Shown here: positions 43,367 to 50,860 of the stretch, in pieces
Layout: the number at the start of each line of letters is the position of its first letter
How positions within the stretch are numbered: position 1 is the stretch's first letter
Origin: Jiangella mangrovi
Lineage (GTDB): Bacteria > Actinomycetota > Actinomycetes > Jiangellales > Jiangellaceae
Direction of reading: 5' to 3'
NCBI RefSeq assembly: GCF_014204975.1
Contig: NZ_JACHMM010000001.1
Location: forward strand, 6,944,037-7,008,036
DNA length: 64,000 nucleotides
Translations under genes and position numbers: made by a program
Notes under the pieces: model-generated
Database searches by the model: none
Told to the model about the DNA's origin: nothing
Seen by the model: only the letters and a program-made list of their open reading frames with translations

Positions 43367-43484
43367 AGCGACCGGCCGGCGGAACTGGACCACAGCGAGA
43401 CCAATGGCCGAACCCCACAGCGAAGCCGCCAGCGGCCAGCGCAACCCAAGACACAGCGGGTCCGAGGGCCGGGTCCATTCCGGG

Positions 43485-43613
43485 GAGGGGGCCCTGGTGC
43501 TGTTGAAGGCGAGGGCGCGGCGGCGCGGGTCAAGCGGTCCTCTTCGCGCGAAGCGCCATCGGTCCGCTTGAGGCGCGCCGCCGCGCCCTCGACAATGAAA
43601 GACAGCAGGGCCC
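43485..43613. repeat. About 129-bp imperfect palindrome (family 1, copy)
   Basis: GGGCCCTGGTG (left) pairs with the right-end CAGCAGGGCCC, then GAGGGCGCGGCGGCGCG pairs with CGCGCCGCCGCGCCCTC, then TCAAGCGGTCC pairs with GGTCCGCTTGA around a GCGC centre. Same TCAAGCGG core as the palindromes at 831, 1288 and 49602 but with different outer arms. Confidence 0.8.
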
Positions 43614-43676
43614 GACCCACGTCAGCACCCCACCGCCGAACCTCGAAACCCGCAAAACCTCGGGACACAGTGAAGT

Positions 43677-43708
43677 GCCGGTGGGCCGGTCCGCGCCGGC
43701 CCACCGGC
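43677..43708 (-). terminator. 13-bp stem-loop terminator of the 1110-aa GSDH gene
   Basis: GCCGGTGGGCCGG and CCGGCCCACCGGC with a 6-nt loop, 17 bp beyond the stop at 43725. Confidence 0.7.
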
Positions 43709-43724
43709 TGCCTTTCTCCCTGCC

Positions 43725-46700
43725 TCAGCTGCTCAGCTGGGCGACCAGGACCTCCCCGTGGTGGGTGAGGGCGGCTCGCGCACCGGCGTCGGTGACGAAC
43801 GTCGAGCTGCGCGCGGCCGTGAGGAACTGGCCGAGCGACCGGGCGGCGCTGTCGTCGCGCCCGGCGTCGGCGTGGCGGATGGCAGCCTCGAGGTGCAGCC
43901 GCAGCCGGCTCTCACCGGCCGAGGTCAGCGCCCCCGCGGCGTCGTAGTGGTCGACGATCGCGGCGAGGTCGGCCAGCGACGTCGTCACCGTGAACGACAC
44001 GGTCGCCGTGCCCTGCCGCCCGGCCACGTCGGTCGCCGTCGCGACCAGCGTGTGCGACCCGACCGGCAGCGTCCACAGCTGCACCGTCGATCCCGACGCC
44101 AGCGCCGCCCCGTCGAGCGTCCCCGTCACCGAGGCCAGTCCGGAGACGGCGTCGGAGCCGGTGAACGACGGCGTGAGCGTGCCGCTGGCCGCATGGCTGG
44201 ACCCGTCGGCCACCCCGCCGATCGACGCGACCGGAGGGGTCTTGTCGATCCGCACGGTCACCGAGCCGACGGCGGACACGTTGCCGCCGTTGTCGGTGGC
44301 CCGGTAGTGCACCGTGGTGGCGCCCTCGGCGGTGATGGTCAGCGGGTTGTTGGCGTTCGACCAGGTCGCCCCGCCGTCCAGCGAGCGCTGCCGGCTCGCG
44401 ACCGTGCCGTTGTCGGTCGCATTGACGGTCAGCGAGACGTCGCCGGTGTACCAGCCGTTCTGGCCGGTCGGCGCCGCCGGGTTGAGCGTGTGCGACACCG
44501 TCGGCGGGGTCACGTCGGCCACGCCGTCGCCGACGAAGCGCAGCTCGTCGAGGTCGAACCCGCTGGTCGACGTGACGTAGAGCCGCCCCGTCCCCGTCGG
44601 CGCGTTGGTCAGGGCCTGCTCGACCTCGAACCAGCCGGTGCGGTTGCGGAACGAGAGCTGCGCGAACGGCGGCGCCTTCGGGTCGTTCCAGCGCAGGTGC
44701 AGCGTGCCCCGGCCCCAGGCGCGGGCGACGACGCTGTCGATGTTCGCGAGGCTGACCGGGTCGAAGGCGATCCAGTCGGCCGCGTCGAACGACGTCACCT
44801 TGCGCAGGCCGCGCGCCGTCGCGTCGTCGGTGATCTCGACGCCCTTGCTGTCGTCGAACCACTCCCCCTGTTGCGTCTTCGGGTTGAGCAGCAGCGACGC
44901 CTCGCCGCGGGCCGGCGGGACGCCCAGGTGGCCGCCGTCGGTGTAGCCGACGACCAGCGCGCCGTAGATGTTCTCGGTCTCGCCGTGCTCTGGTGCGTCG
45001 GCCGGCGTCGGGATGCCGAACGTGCAGCCGGTGCCCTGGCTGAGCGGGTGGGCGTGCAGGTCGTGGCCCAGCCCGAACGCCCAGGTCGCGCGCGAGCAGA
45101 CCGGTGTGGTGCCGTCCTCGGGATCGTCGACGGAGACCGAGACGGCGACCGCCTGGCCCCAGTCGAAGAACCCGCCGTCCGGCGTGTCCAGCGAGACGGC
45201 CGGCGCGACGTTGCCGACGGTGATCTGCGTCGCCCGCGCGCCGAACTTGCCCGACGGGTCGGTCACGCGCAGCGCGGCGTCGTACTGGCCGAGCTCGGTG
45301 TAGGTGTGCGACGCGGTGACGCCGGTGGCGTCGAAGGTGCCGTCGCCGTCGAAGTCCCACTCGTAGGTCAGCGCGGCACCCTCGGGGTCGGCCGACTCCG
45401 AGGCGTCGAACGACACCGTCAGCGGCGCCTCGCTGCTGGAGATCGGGTCGGCGCTGAACCGCGCCTGCGGCGACTTGTTGCCCTCGGCGTAGTCGACGCG
45501 GTACAGCCCGGCGTCGGGGTTCTGCCGGAAGAAGCCGTCACCGTACTCGAGCACGTACAGCGAGCCGTCCGGGCCGAACTCCATGTCCATGACGTTGTCC
45601 CAGATGGGCTGGCCGACGTGGCTCAGGTGCGCGTTGGGCAGGAAGTCCGTGATCGCCGTGACGGGGCCGCTGGTGGCGAGGTCCATGGTCAGCGCGACGA
45701 CGTAGTCCTGGGAGAACTCGGCGAAGAACGGGTGGCCGTCCCAGAGCTGCGGGAACTTCGCCGGCGACGGGTTGTCCGCGTCGTAGCGGTACACCGGCCC
45801 GCCCATGGGGCCCTGGCCGCCGCCGCCGAGGTCGGTCAGCTCCGGCCACGGCTGGTGACTGGCGTTGTCGCCGTAGTACAGGTGCGGCGCGGTGGCCGGC
45901 GGCACGACGTCGAGGCCGGTGTTCCAGCGCGAGTTGTTCTCCGCGCCCGCCTCGCAGTCGAACCAGACGCCGGGCGTCGCCGTCGCGTAGTCCCACTCGT
46001 TGTAGTTCGCGTTCGGGCCGTGGCAGTAGGGCCAGCCGCCGTTGATCGGCGCGCGGGTGCTCTGCCACTCGACGTAGCCCATGGGACCGCGGTCCGGGTT
46101 CGGGGCGCCGGCGTCGGGCCCGTAGTCGCCCCAGACCAGCGCGCCGGCCTGCACGTCGTAGTCGATGCGGAACGGGTTGCGCACGCCCATGACGTAGATC
46201 TCGGGCCGGGTCTGCGCGGTGCCGGGCGCGAACAGGTTGCCCTCGGGGATCGTGTACGACCCGTCCTCCTGGACGGTGATCCGCAGGATCTTGCCGCGCA
46301 GGTCGTTGGTGTTGCCCGCGCCGCGGCGCGCGTCGAGGCCCGGGTTCATGCCCGGGGCGTCGTTGTTCGGCGCCATCCCGTTGGCGCCCGGCGTGCTGGC
46401 CGGGGTGTTGTCGCCGGTGGACAGGTAGAGGTTGCCGTCCGCGTCCCAGGCCATGTCGCCGGCGACGTGGCAGCACTGGCCGCGCTGCGCCTCGACCTTG
46501 ATGATCTGCTGCTCCGTGGACAGGTCGAGGGAGTCGGTGGCCTCGTCCCACTTGAACCGGGACAGGACGTTGTAGCCCTTCCAGCGCTCCCAGTAGGACG
46601 CGGTCTCGCCAGCCGGCAGCGAGTTCGGCGCGCTGCCCGACGGCGTCGTCTCCGGGTACGGCGCCTCCATGACGCGCGGCGCGTAGAGCAGGTACACCCA

Positions 46701-47057
46701 CTGGTTGGTCGCGAAGTCCGGGTCGATCGCGATGGTCTGCAGGCCGTCCTCGGAGTTCGAGTAGACGTCGATGGTGTTGACGGTGCGGGTGATGCCGGTG
46801 GCGGGGTCGGTGAGCCGCACGGCGCCGTTGCGGGCGGTGTGCAGGACCCGCGAGTCGGGCAGGACCGCGAGGTCGATCGGCTCGCCGGTCTCCTTGCTGA
46901 GCAGGATCTTTTCGTAGTTGTCCCAGTCGAGTGCGGGGTCGTCGGCCTCGTGGTCGCCCTCGTGCGCGACCGCGCTGCTGCCCGTGACCGCGAGGGCGGC
47001 GACGGGCAGCAGAGCGGCGGCGAGGACGGTGGTCAGCGTGCTGCGGATGCGACGCAT
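43725..47057 (-). CDS. Secreted GSDH-type propeller protein with PKD, CBM-like and FIMAH-like domains
   Basis: 1110 residues. Signal about 1-32; GSDH propeller about 55-500 (EDGLQTIAIDPDF, GQCCHVAGDMAW, STGDNTPAS, NTNDLRGKILRI, YVMGVRNPFRID); PKD about 505-590; Ig-like about 590-690; CBM-like about 690-805; Ig-like repeats about 815-1000; FIMAH-like helical domain about 1030-1105. No ThuA or DUF1080. ATG 47057 is chosen because of the signal peptide and AAAGGA; reading further upstream overlaps the Tat-isomerase gene, whose stop is only 23 bp away, so the two genes are one operon. Confidence 0.88.
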   Translation of the reverse strand: MRRIRSTLTTVLAAALLPVAALAVTGSSAVAHEGDHEADDPALDWDNYEKILLSKETGEPIDLAVLPDSRVLHTARNGAVRLTDPATGITRTVNTIDVYSNSEDGLQTIAIDPDFATNQWVYLLYAPRVMEAPYPETTPSGSAPNSLPAGETASYWERWKGYNVLSRFKWDEATDSLDLSTEQQIIKVEAQRGQCCHVAGDMAWDADGNLYLSTGDNTPASTPGANGMAPNNDAPGMNPGLDARRGAGNTNDLRGKILRITVQEDGSYTIPEGNLFAPGTAQTRPEIYVMGVRNPFRIDYDVQAGALVWGDYGPDAGAPNPDRGPMGYVEWQSTRAPINGGWPYCHGPNANYNEWDYATATPGVWFDCEAGAENNSRWNTGLDVVPPATAPHLYYGDNASHQPWPELTDLGGGGQGPMGGPVYRYDADNPSPAKFPQLWDGHPFFAEFSQDYVVALTMDLATSGPVTAITDFLPNAHLSHVGQPIWDNVMDMEFGPDGSLYVLEYGDGFFRQNPDAGLYRVDYAEGNKSPQARFSADPISSSEAPLTVSFDASESADPEGAALTYEWDFDGDGTFDATGVTASHTYTELGQYDAALRVTDPSGKFGARATQITVGNVAPAVSLDTPDGGFFDWGQAVAVSVSVDDPEDGTTPVCSRATWAFGLGHDLHAHPLSQGTGCTFGIPTPADAPEHGETENIYGALVVGYTDGGHLGVPPARGEASLLLNPKTQQGEWFDDSKGVEITDDATARGLRKVTSFDAADWIAFDPVSLANIDSVVARAWGRGTLHLRWNDPKAPPFAQLSFRNRTGWFEVEQALTNAPTGTGRLYVTSTSGFDLDELRFVGDGVADVTPPTVSHTLNPAAPTGQNGWYTGDVSLTVNATDNGTVASRQRSLDGGATWSNANNPLTITAEGATTVHYRATDNGGNVSAVGSVTVRIDKTPPVASIGGVADGSSHAASGTLTPSFTGSDAVSGLASVTGTLDGAALASGSTVQLWTLPVGSHTLVATATDVAGRQGTATVSFTVTTSLADLAAIVDHYDAAGALTSAGESRLRLHLEAAIRHADAGRDDSAARSLGQFLTAARSSTFVTDAGARAALTHHGEVLVAQLSS

Positions 47058-47080
47058 GTGGGTCCTTTCGTAGGCCGCGG

Positions 47081-48028
47081 TCAGCCGCGCAGCTCGTAGA
47101 TGGCGTCGTAGCTGCGCTCGGCGGCGCCCGCGGCACCGCCCTGGGCCGGTGGCGTGTTCGGCGCGTTGTCCTGCTCGTACAGCGACCAGTGCCGGCCGCG
47201 CGAGCCGATGGCGCTGTAGAAGCGCTGGAAGTCGATGTCGCCGGCGCCGAACTCGACGATGTCGTAGCCGTTCGCCGACGTGGACCGGCGGCCGTCCTTG
47301 GCGTGGAACAGCGGGTAGCGCAGCCGGTTGCCGACGACGTAGTCGATGGGGTCGAACCCGGGCGCGATGTGCTGCCCGACGTAGGCCCAGTAGATGTCCA
47401 TCTCGAGGTAGACGAGCTTCGGGTCGGTCTCGGCGAGGAGCACGTCGTAGAGGCGCACGGACGGGTCGTCGGCGGCCATGCGGAACTCGTTCTGGTGGTT
47501 GTGCTGGTACCAGCGCAGCCCGCGGGCCTGCGCCGCGGCGCCGAAGGCGTTGAACTCCGCCGCGGCGGCCTGGTAGCCGGCGACCGTGCGGTTGGCCGCC
47601 GTCACCGGCTCGTTCGCGGTGCCGACGAACGGCAGGCCCAGGATCTCGGCCCGGTCGAGCTCGAGCTGCAGGTTGGTGCGGAAGGCGTTCAGGCCGACGT
47701 GGCTGCCGATGCCGGTGAGCCCGTTGTCGTCGAGCAGCTGCTTGATCTGCTGCACCGTGATGCCCGGCTCCGCCGGCGAGGTGTACCCGGCGAACTCGAC
47801 GTTCTTGTAGCCGATGCGGGCCAGTTCCTCGAAGACCACCCGGAAGCCGAGCGAGGAGACCAGGTTGCGGATCGTGAACAGCTGGATGCCGATCTTGCCG
47901 GGCGGCACCAGCATGCCCTTCGCGGCGCCGGCGGCGGACGGGGCGGCCAGACCGGCCGCGGCCACCGCCATGGTGGTGCCGGCTACGGCGCCGAGGAACC
48001 GGCGCCGGTCGATCTCGGGACGTGCCAT
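47081..48028 (-). CDS. Tat-exported sugar phosphate isomerase/epimerase-like TIM barrel
   Basis: 315 residues. Tat signal DRRRFLGAVAGTTMAVAAAG (about 7-27) with ASA-like end; mature barrel with GKIGIQLFTIRNL, YQHNHQNEFRM and YLEMDIYWAYVG as the metal-site regions, then LFHAKDGRR. RBS GAGGAGAACGAG before ATG 48028. First gene of the operon whose second gene encodes a GSDH protein, so an exported isomerase and an exported dehydrogenase-like protein are co-expressed. Paralogue of 18212-19171. Confidence 0.88.
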   Translation of the reverse strand: MARPEIDRRRFLGAVAGTTMAVAAAGLAAPSAAGAAKGMLVPPGKIGIQLFTIRNLVSSLGFRVVFEELARIGYKNVEFAGYTSPAEPGITVQQIKQLLDDNGLTGIGSHVGLNAFRTNLQLELDRAEILGLPFVGTANEPVTAANRTVAGYQAAAAEFNAFGAAAQARGLRWYQHNHQNEFRMAADDPSVRLYDVLLAETDPKLVYLEMDIYWAYVGQHIAPGFDPIDYVVGNRLRYPLFHAKDGRRSTSANGYDIVEFGAGDIDFQRFYSAIGSRGRHWSLYEQDNAPNTPPAQGGAAGAAERSYDAIYELRG

Positions 48029-48175
48029 CTCGTTCTCCTCGTTGAGCCGGTCGACCCGCGGGGTGGCGGGGACCGTGACGGGATGGGCGCGCGCGACGTG
48101 GCGAGGCCCCCTCCCTCCCGGCACCCACCCGTACGAACGCGCAGACAACGACCGGAACCGGCCGTTGATCACGCA

Positions 48176-48205
48176 AAACTAGACGTCTCGGGAAACCGCG
48201 GTCAA
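48176..48205 (-). promoter_or_regulatory. Predicted promoter of the isomerase/GSDH operon
   Basis: Minus strand TTGACC (48205-48200), 18-bp spacer, TAGTTT (48181-48176): the same hexamers and spacing as at 40601-40630. Leader to ATG 48028 would be about 140 nt. Confidence 0.5.
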
Positions 48206-48220
48206 CCGTTCACGCCGTAC

Positions 48221-48228
48221 TTTCGAAA
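48221..48228. promoter_or_regulatory. TTTCGAAA palindrome beside the -35 box
   Basis: An 8-bp palindrome (ACTTTCGAAACT context) lying 16 bp upstream of the -35 hexamer, in the same position relative to the promoter as the GAAACCGTTTC site at 43218. Candidate operator; regulator unknown, the ROK gene at 48304-49497 is a possible partner. Confidence 0.35.
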
Positions 48229-48303
48229 CTTGACGCGCTAAGTAACGAAGTTCTCATCGAATACGGCGTGAGCTGCGCCTTCAGGCGCGTTTCAGGGTCA
48301 CCC

Positions 48304-49497
48304 TCAGGGAGCGGCGAAGATCGCGTCGCTGATGAGGGCCGCGGCGCCGACCACGCCGGCGTCGTCGCCCATCTCGCTGAGGACGACGGGCAGGTTGCCG
48401 GTGGCCAGCGGCAGCGAGCGGCGGTAGACGACGCCGCGGATCTCGGCGAGCAGCGGATGCCCGAGCCGGGCCACACGTCCGCCGATGACGATCAGGCCGG
48501 GGTTGAAGAACGAGACCAGGCTCGCCAGCACCCAGCCGACGCGGTGGCCGCCGTCGCGGATCATCTGGACGGTGTACGGGTCGCCCATGGCGACCGCCGA
48601 CGCGACGTCGGCGCCGGTGAGCTCGCCCTTCTCGGCCAGCAACGACGCCAGCGCCGGCGACCGGCCGCCGCGGGCCGCCGCCAGGGCGTCGCGGGCCAGC
48701 GCCGCGCCGCCGAAGAACGCCTCGAGGCAGCCGGTGTTGCCGCACGCGCACGTGGGGCCGAACTCCTCGACCCGGATGTGCCCGATGTCGCCCGCGCACC
48801 CGTCGACGCCCCGGTACAACTGCCCGTCGACGACGATGCCGCAGCCGATGCCCGTCCCGATCTTCACGAACAGGAAGTCGCGGGCCGCCTTCGCGACGCC
48901 CGAGTGCTGCTCGCCCAGCGCCATGACGTTGACGTCGTTGTCGAGCAGCACGGGGCAGCCCAGCTCGCGCGCCAGGGCGTCGCGGACCGGGTAGCCGTCC
49001 CAGCCCGGCATGATCGGCGGCGAGACCGGCATGCCGCCGTGGAAGTCGACCGGGCCCGGCACGCCCACACCGACGCCGGCCGGGCGGGTGACGCCGTGCT
49101 CGGCGAGCACCTTGTGGGTCAGTTCGAGGGCGCGGGCCAGCACCGGCTCCGGGCCCAGGCGCACGTCCATGTCGACCGAGCGCTGGCCGAGCACCGTCAG
49201 CCGCCCGTCGGTCAGCGCCACGGACACCGTCGTCGCCCCGATGGCCACCCCGACGAACCGCACGTCCGACGACAGGTCGACGAGGGTCGAACGCCGGCCG
49301 CCCCTGCTGGCCGCGGGACCTGCTCCTTCGGCGAGCCCGAGCTCGGTGAGCCGGCTGACCTCGCTGGCCATGGTGGTACGCGAGACACCCAGCCGGTCGG
49401 CGAGCTCCACCCGCGACAGCGGGCCCTCGTCGCGCAGCAGCTTCAGGACTTTCGCCTGGGTCGCGGTTTCCGGACGACCGGCGAGCGTGTGCGCCAT
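48304..49497 (-). CDS. ROK-family transcriptional regulator
   Basis: 397 residues. N-terminal HTH (about 12-65: VLKLLRDEGPLSRVELADRLGVSRTTMASEVSRL), then ROK domain with VKIGTGIGCGIVVDG, AGDIGHIRVEE and the zinc motif CACGNTGCLE. The gene is between the isomerase/GSDH operon and the composite repeat and is transcribed towards that operon. Probable repressor of the neighbouring carbohydrate genes. Confidence 0.93.
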   Translation of the reverse strand: MAHTLAGRPETATQAKVLKLLRDEGPLSRVELADRLGVSRTTMASEVSRLTELGLAEGAGPAASRGGRRSTLVDLSSDVRFVGVAIGATTVSVALTDGRLTVLGQRSVDMDVRLGPEPVLARALELTHKVLAEHGVTRPAGVGVGVPGPVDFHGGMPVSPPIMPGWDGYPVRDALARELGCPVLLDNDVNVMALGEQHSGVAKAARDFLFVKIGTGIGCGIVVDGQLYRGVDGCAGDIGHIRVEEFGPTCACGNTGCLEAFFGGAALARDALAAARGGRSPALASLLAEKGELTGADVASAVAMGDPYTVQMIRDGGHRVGWVLASLVSFFNPGLIVIGGRVARLGHPLLAEIRGVVYRRSLPLATGNLPVVLSEMGDDAGVVGAAALISDAIFAAP

Positions 49498-49514
49498 GGA
49501 TCTATCGTGCCACG

Positions 49515-49537
49515 CTTTCGCCGCCGCACCGCGAAAG
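49515..49537. promoter_or_regulatory. Possible autoregulatory inverted repeat of the ROK gene
   Basis: CTTTCGC (49515-49521) and GCGAAAG (49531-49537), 18 bp upstream of the ATG at 49497. The half-site CTTTCG resembles TTTCGAAA at 48221. Confidence 0.35.
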
Positions 49538-49597
49538 TGTCTCCCATGTCGAACACGATCGTCTCAAGATGTCGCCAGTTCTGCCGGGTGAAGAGGT

Positions 49598-50037
49598 GGG
49601 CTCCCCGTCCCCCTGCTGCCCATTCTCTTAGCCGCGGAACCGCGCCTCGAGCGGACCGATCGGGGCGCTCCGCGCCGGAGGGGACCGCTTGACCCGCGGT
49701 CCCGCGGCCAAGAACTCTGGCAGCTATCAGGGGGACGGGGAGACCCTGGGCACGCCTCGCCGCGTTCTTGCGGCCCGCCGGGGTTGTGGACAGCGAAGAT
49801 CATCAAGGATCGCGCACATCACGAGGATTACCCGAGCCTCGACACGATTGCAGGCGTGTTGAGGCTCGGGTAATCGTGGTGGGCGGCCCAGAGACTCGCC
49901 GAAATCCCACATCGCGGACGCGAACAGTCGTCGAGGGCGCCCGCCAGGAGGGAGTTCTCCCCGCTATAGCGAGGAAAAGTCCCTCCCGATGACGCAAGGG
50001 CCGCCGCGACCACCTGCCCGTCGCCAGACTCCCCCCG
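49598..50037. repeat. Composite intergenic repeat, copy 2
   Basis: Fills the gap between the ROK gene and the membrane-protein gene and is colinear with 827-1293: palindrome (49602-49741), a GTGGACAGCGAAG block, a 21-bp hairpin (49826-49875, one G-T pair), the conserved CGCTATAGCG segment (49947-49986) and the GTCGCCAGACTCCCCCCGTC end. No gene seen. Confidence 0.85.
49602..49741. repeat. 140-bp imperfect palindrome (family 1, copy C)
   Basis: Left end TCCCCGTCCCCCTG pairs with right end CAGGGGGACGGGGA; inner core TCGAGCGGACC with GGGACCGCTTGA. Closest relative of the palindrome at 831. Confidence 0.85.
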
Positions 50038-50820
50038 TCAGTTGTGGTTCGTGTGGTCCTCCGGTTTGGGTTCGAAGCCGACGCCGCCGTGGGGGTCGAC
50101 CTCTTCGCCGGGGCGGGCGGGCAGGGTGATGTGGGCGTGGCCGTAGCCGGCGTCGATGTTGAGGACGTCGAGCTGGGTGGCGGCCACGGACCAGGCGGCC
50201 ACCGCCTGGTCGCGCAGCCGTCCGGCCAGCTCGAGCAGCTCGTCCTGTTGGGGGCCGGCCGGGGCGGCGACGGCGGATTCGTAGGCCGTCGTCGCGGAGC
50301 CCAGGAGGTCGATGGCCAGCAGGAGGCCGTTGCGGGCGGTGTTGAACTCCGTCGATCCCGAGGGCGGGTCGCCGAAGGTGCCGATGGCGGCGCCGACGGC
50401 GCTGTGCCAGGAGGCCGGGGTGGCGGCCGGCGACACCACCGCCTGGCCGCCGGACGGGACCACGGTGTGCAGCCCCTCGATGACGGGGAGCAGCCCGCTG
50501 TGGGCGGCCGTAGTCTGCTGGGTCAGCTCGGCCACGAGCTCGACCTGGCGGGCCTCCTCCTGCGCCTCCAGGTCGGCCACGCGGCCGGCCACCGGGTCGC
50601 CGTCGTCGCCACCGCTGAGGATCAGGGTGGCCAGCACGATGTTGACGGCGGCGAGGATCACCGCGACGGCGATCCAGAAGCCCCGGCGCCGGGGCGGGTT
50701 CTGCTGCCCCGGCGCCGGGGACGAGGACCGGCCGGCACCGGTCCCCCGTCCGCCGCGCGCACTCGGTCTCCGTGACTCGTCGCGTCGGTTCGCCACGTTC
50801 GCAGGACGTTGAGCTTGCAC
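50038..50820 (-). CDS. Membrane-anchored protein of unknown function
   Basis: 260 residues. Arg/Pro/Gly-rich cytoplasmic N-terminus (1-45), one TM helix (about 46-69: GFWIAVAVILAAVNIVLATLIL), then a helical extracytoplasmic domain (about 75-230) and a His-rich tail. No known domain recognised. GTG start with AAGGAGACGTCACC, 40 bp after the large ThuA-type gene, so probably co-transcribed. The RBS context equals that of the 72-codon frame at 27628. Confidence 0.78.
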   Translation of the reverse strand: MQAQRPANVANRRDESRRPSARGGRGTGAGRSSSPAPGQQNPPRRRGFWIAVAVILAAVNIVLATLILSGGDDGDPVAGRVADLEAQEEARQVELVAELTQQTTAAHSGLLPVIEGLHTVVPSGGQAVVSPAATPASWHSAVGAAIGTFGDPPSGSTEFNTARNGLLLAIDLLGSATTAYESAVAAPAGPQQDELLELAGRLRDQAVAAWSVAATQLDVLNIDAGYGHAHITLPARPGEEVDPHGGVGFEPKPEDHTNHN

Positions 50821-50860
50821 GGTGACGTCTCCTTACCTCTGGGTGGTTACGGCAGCGTGG

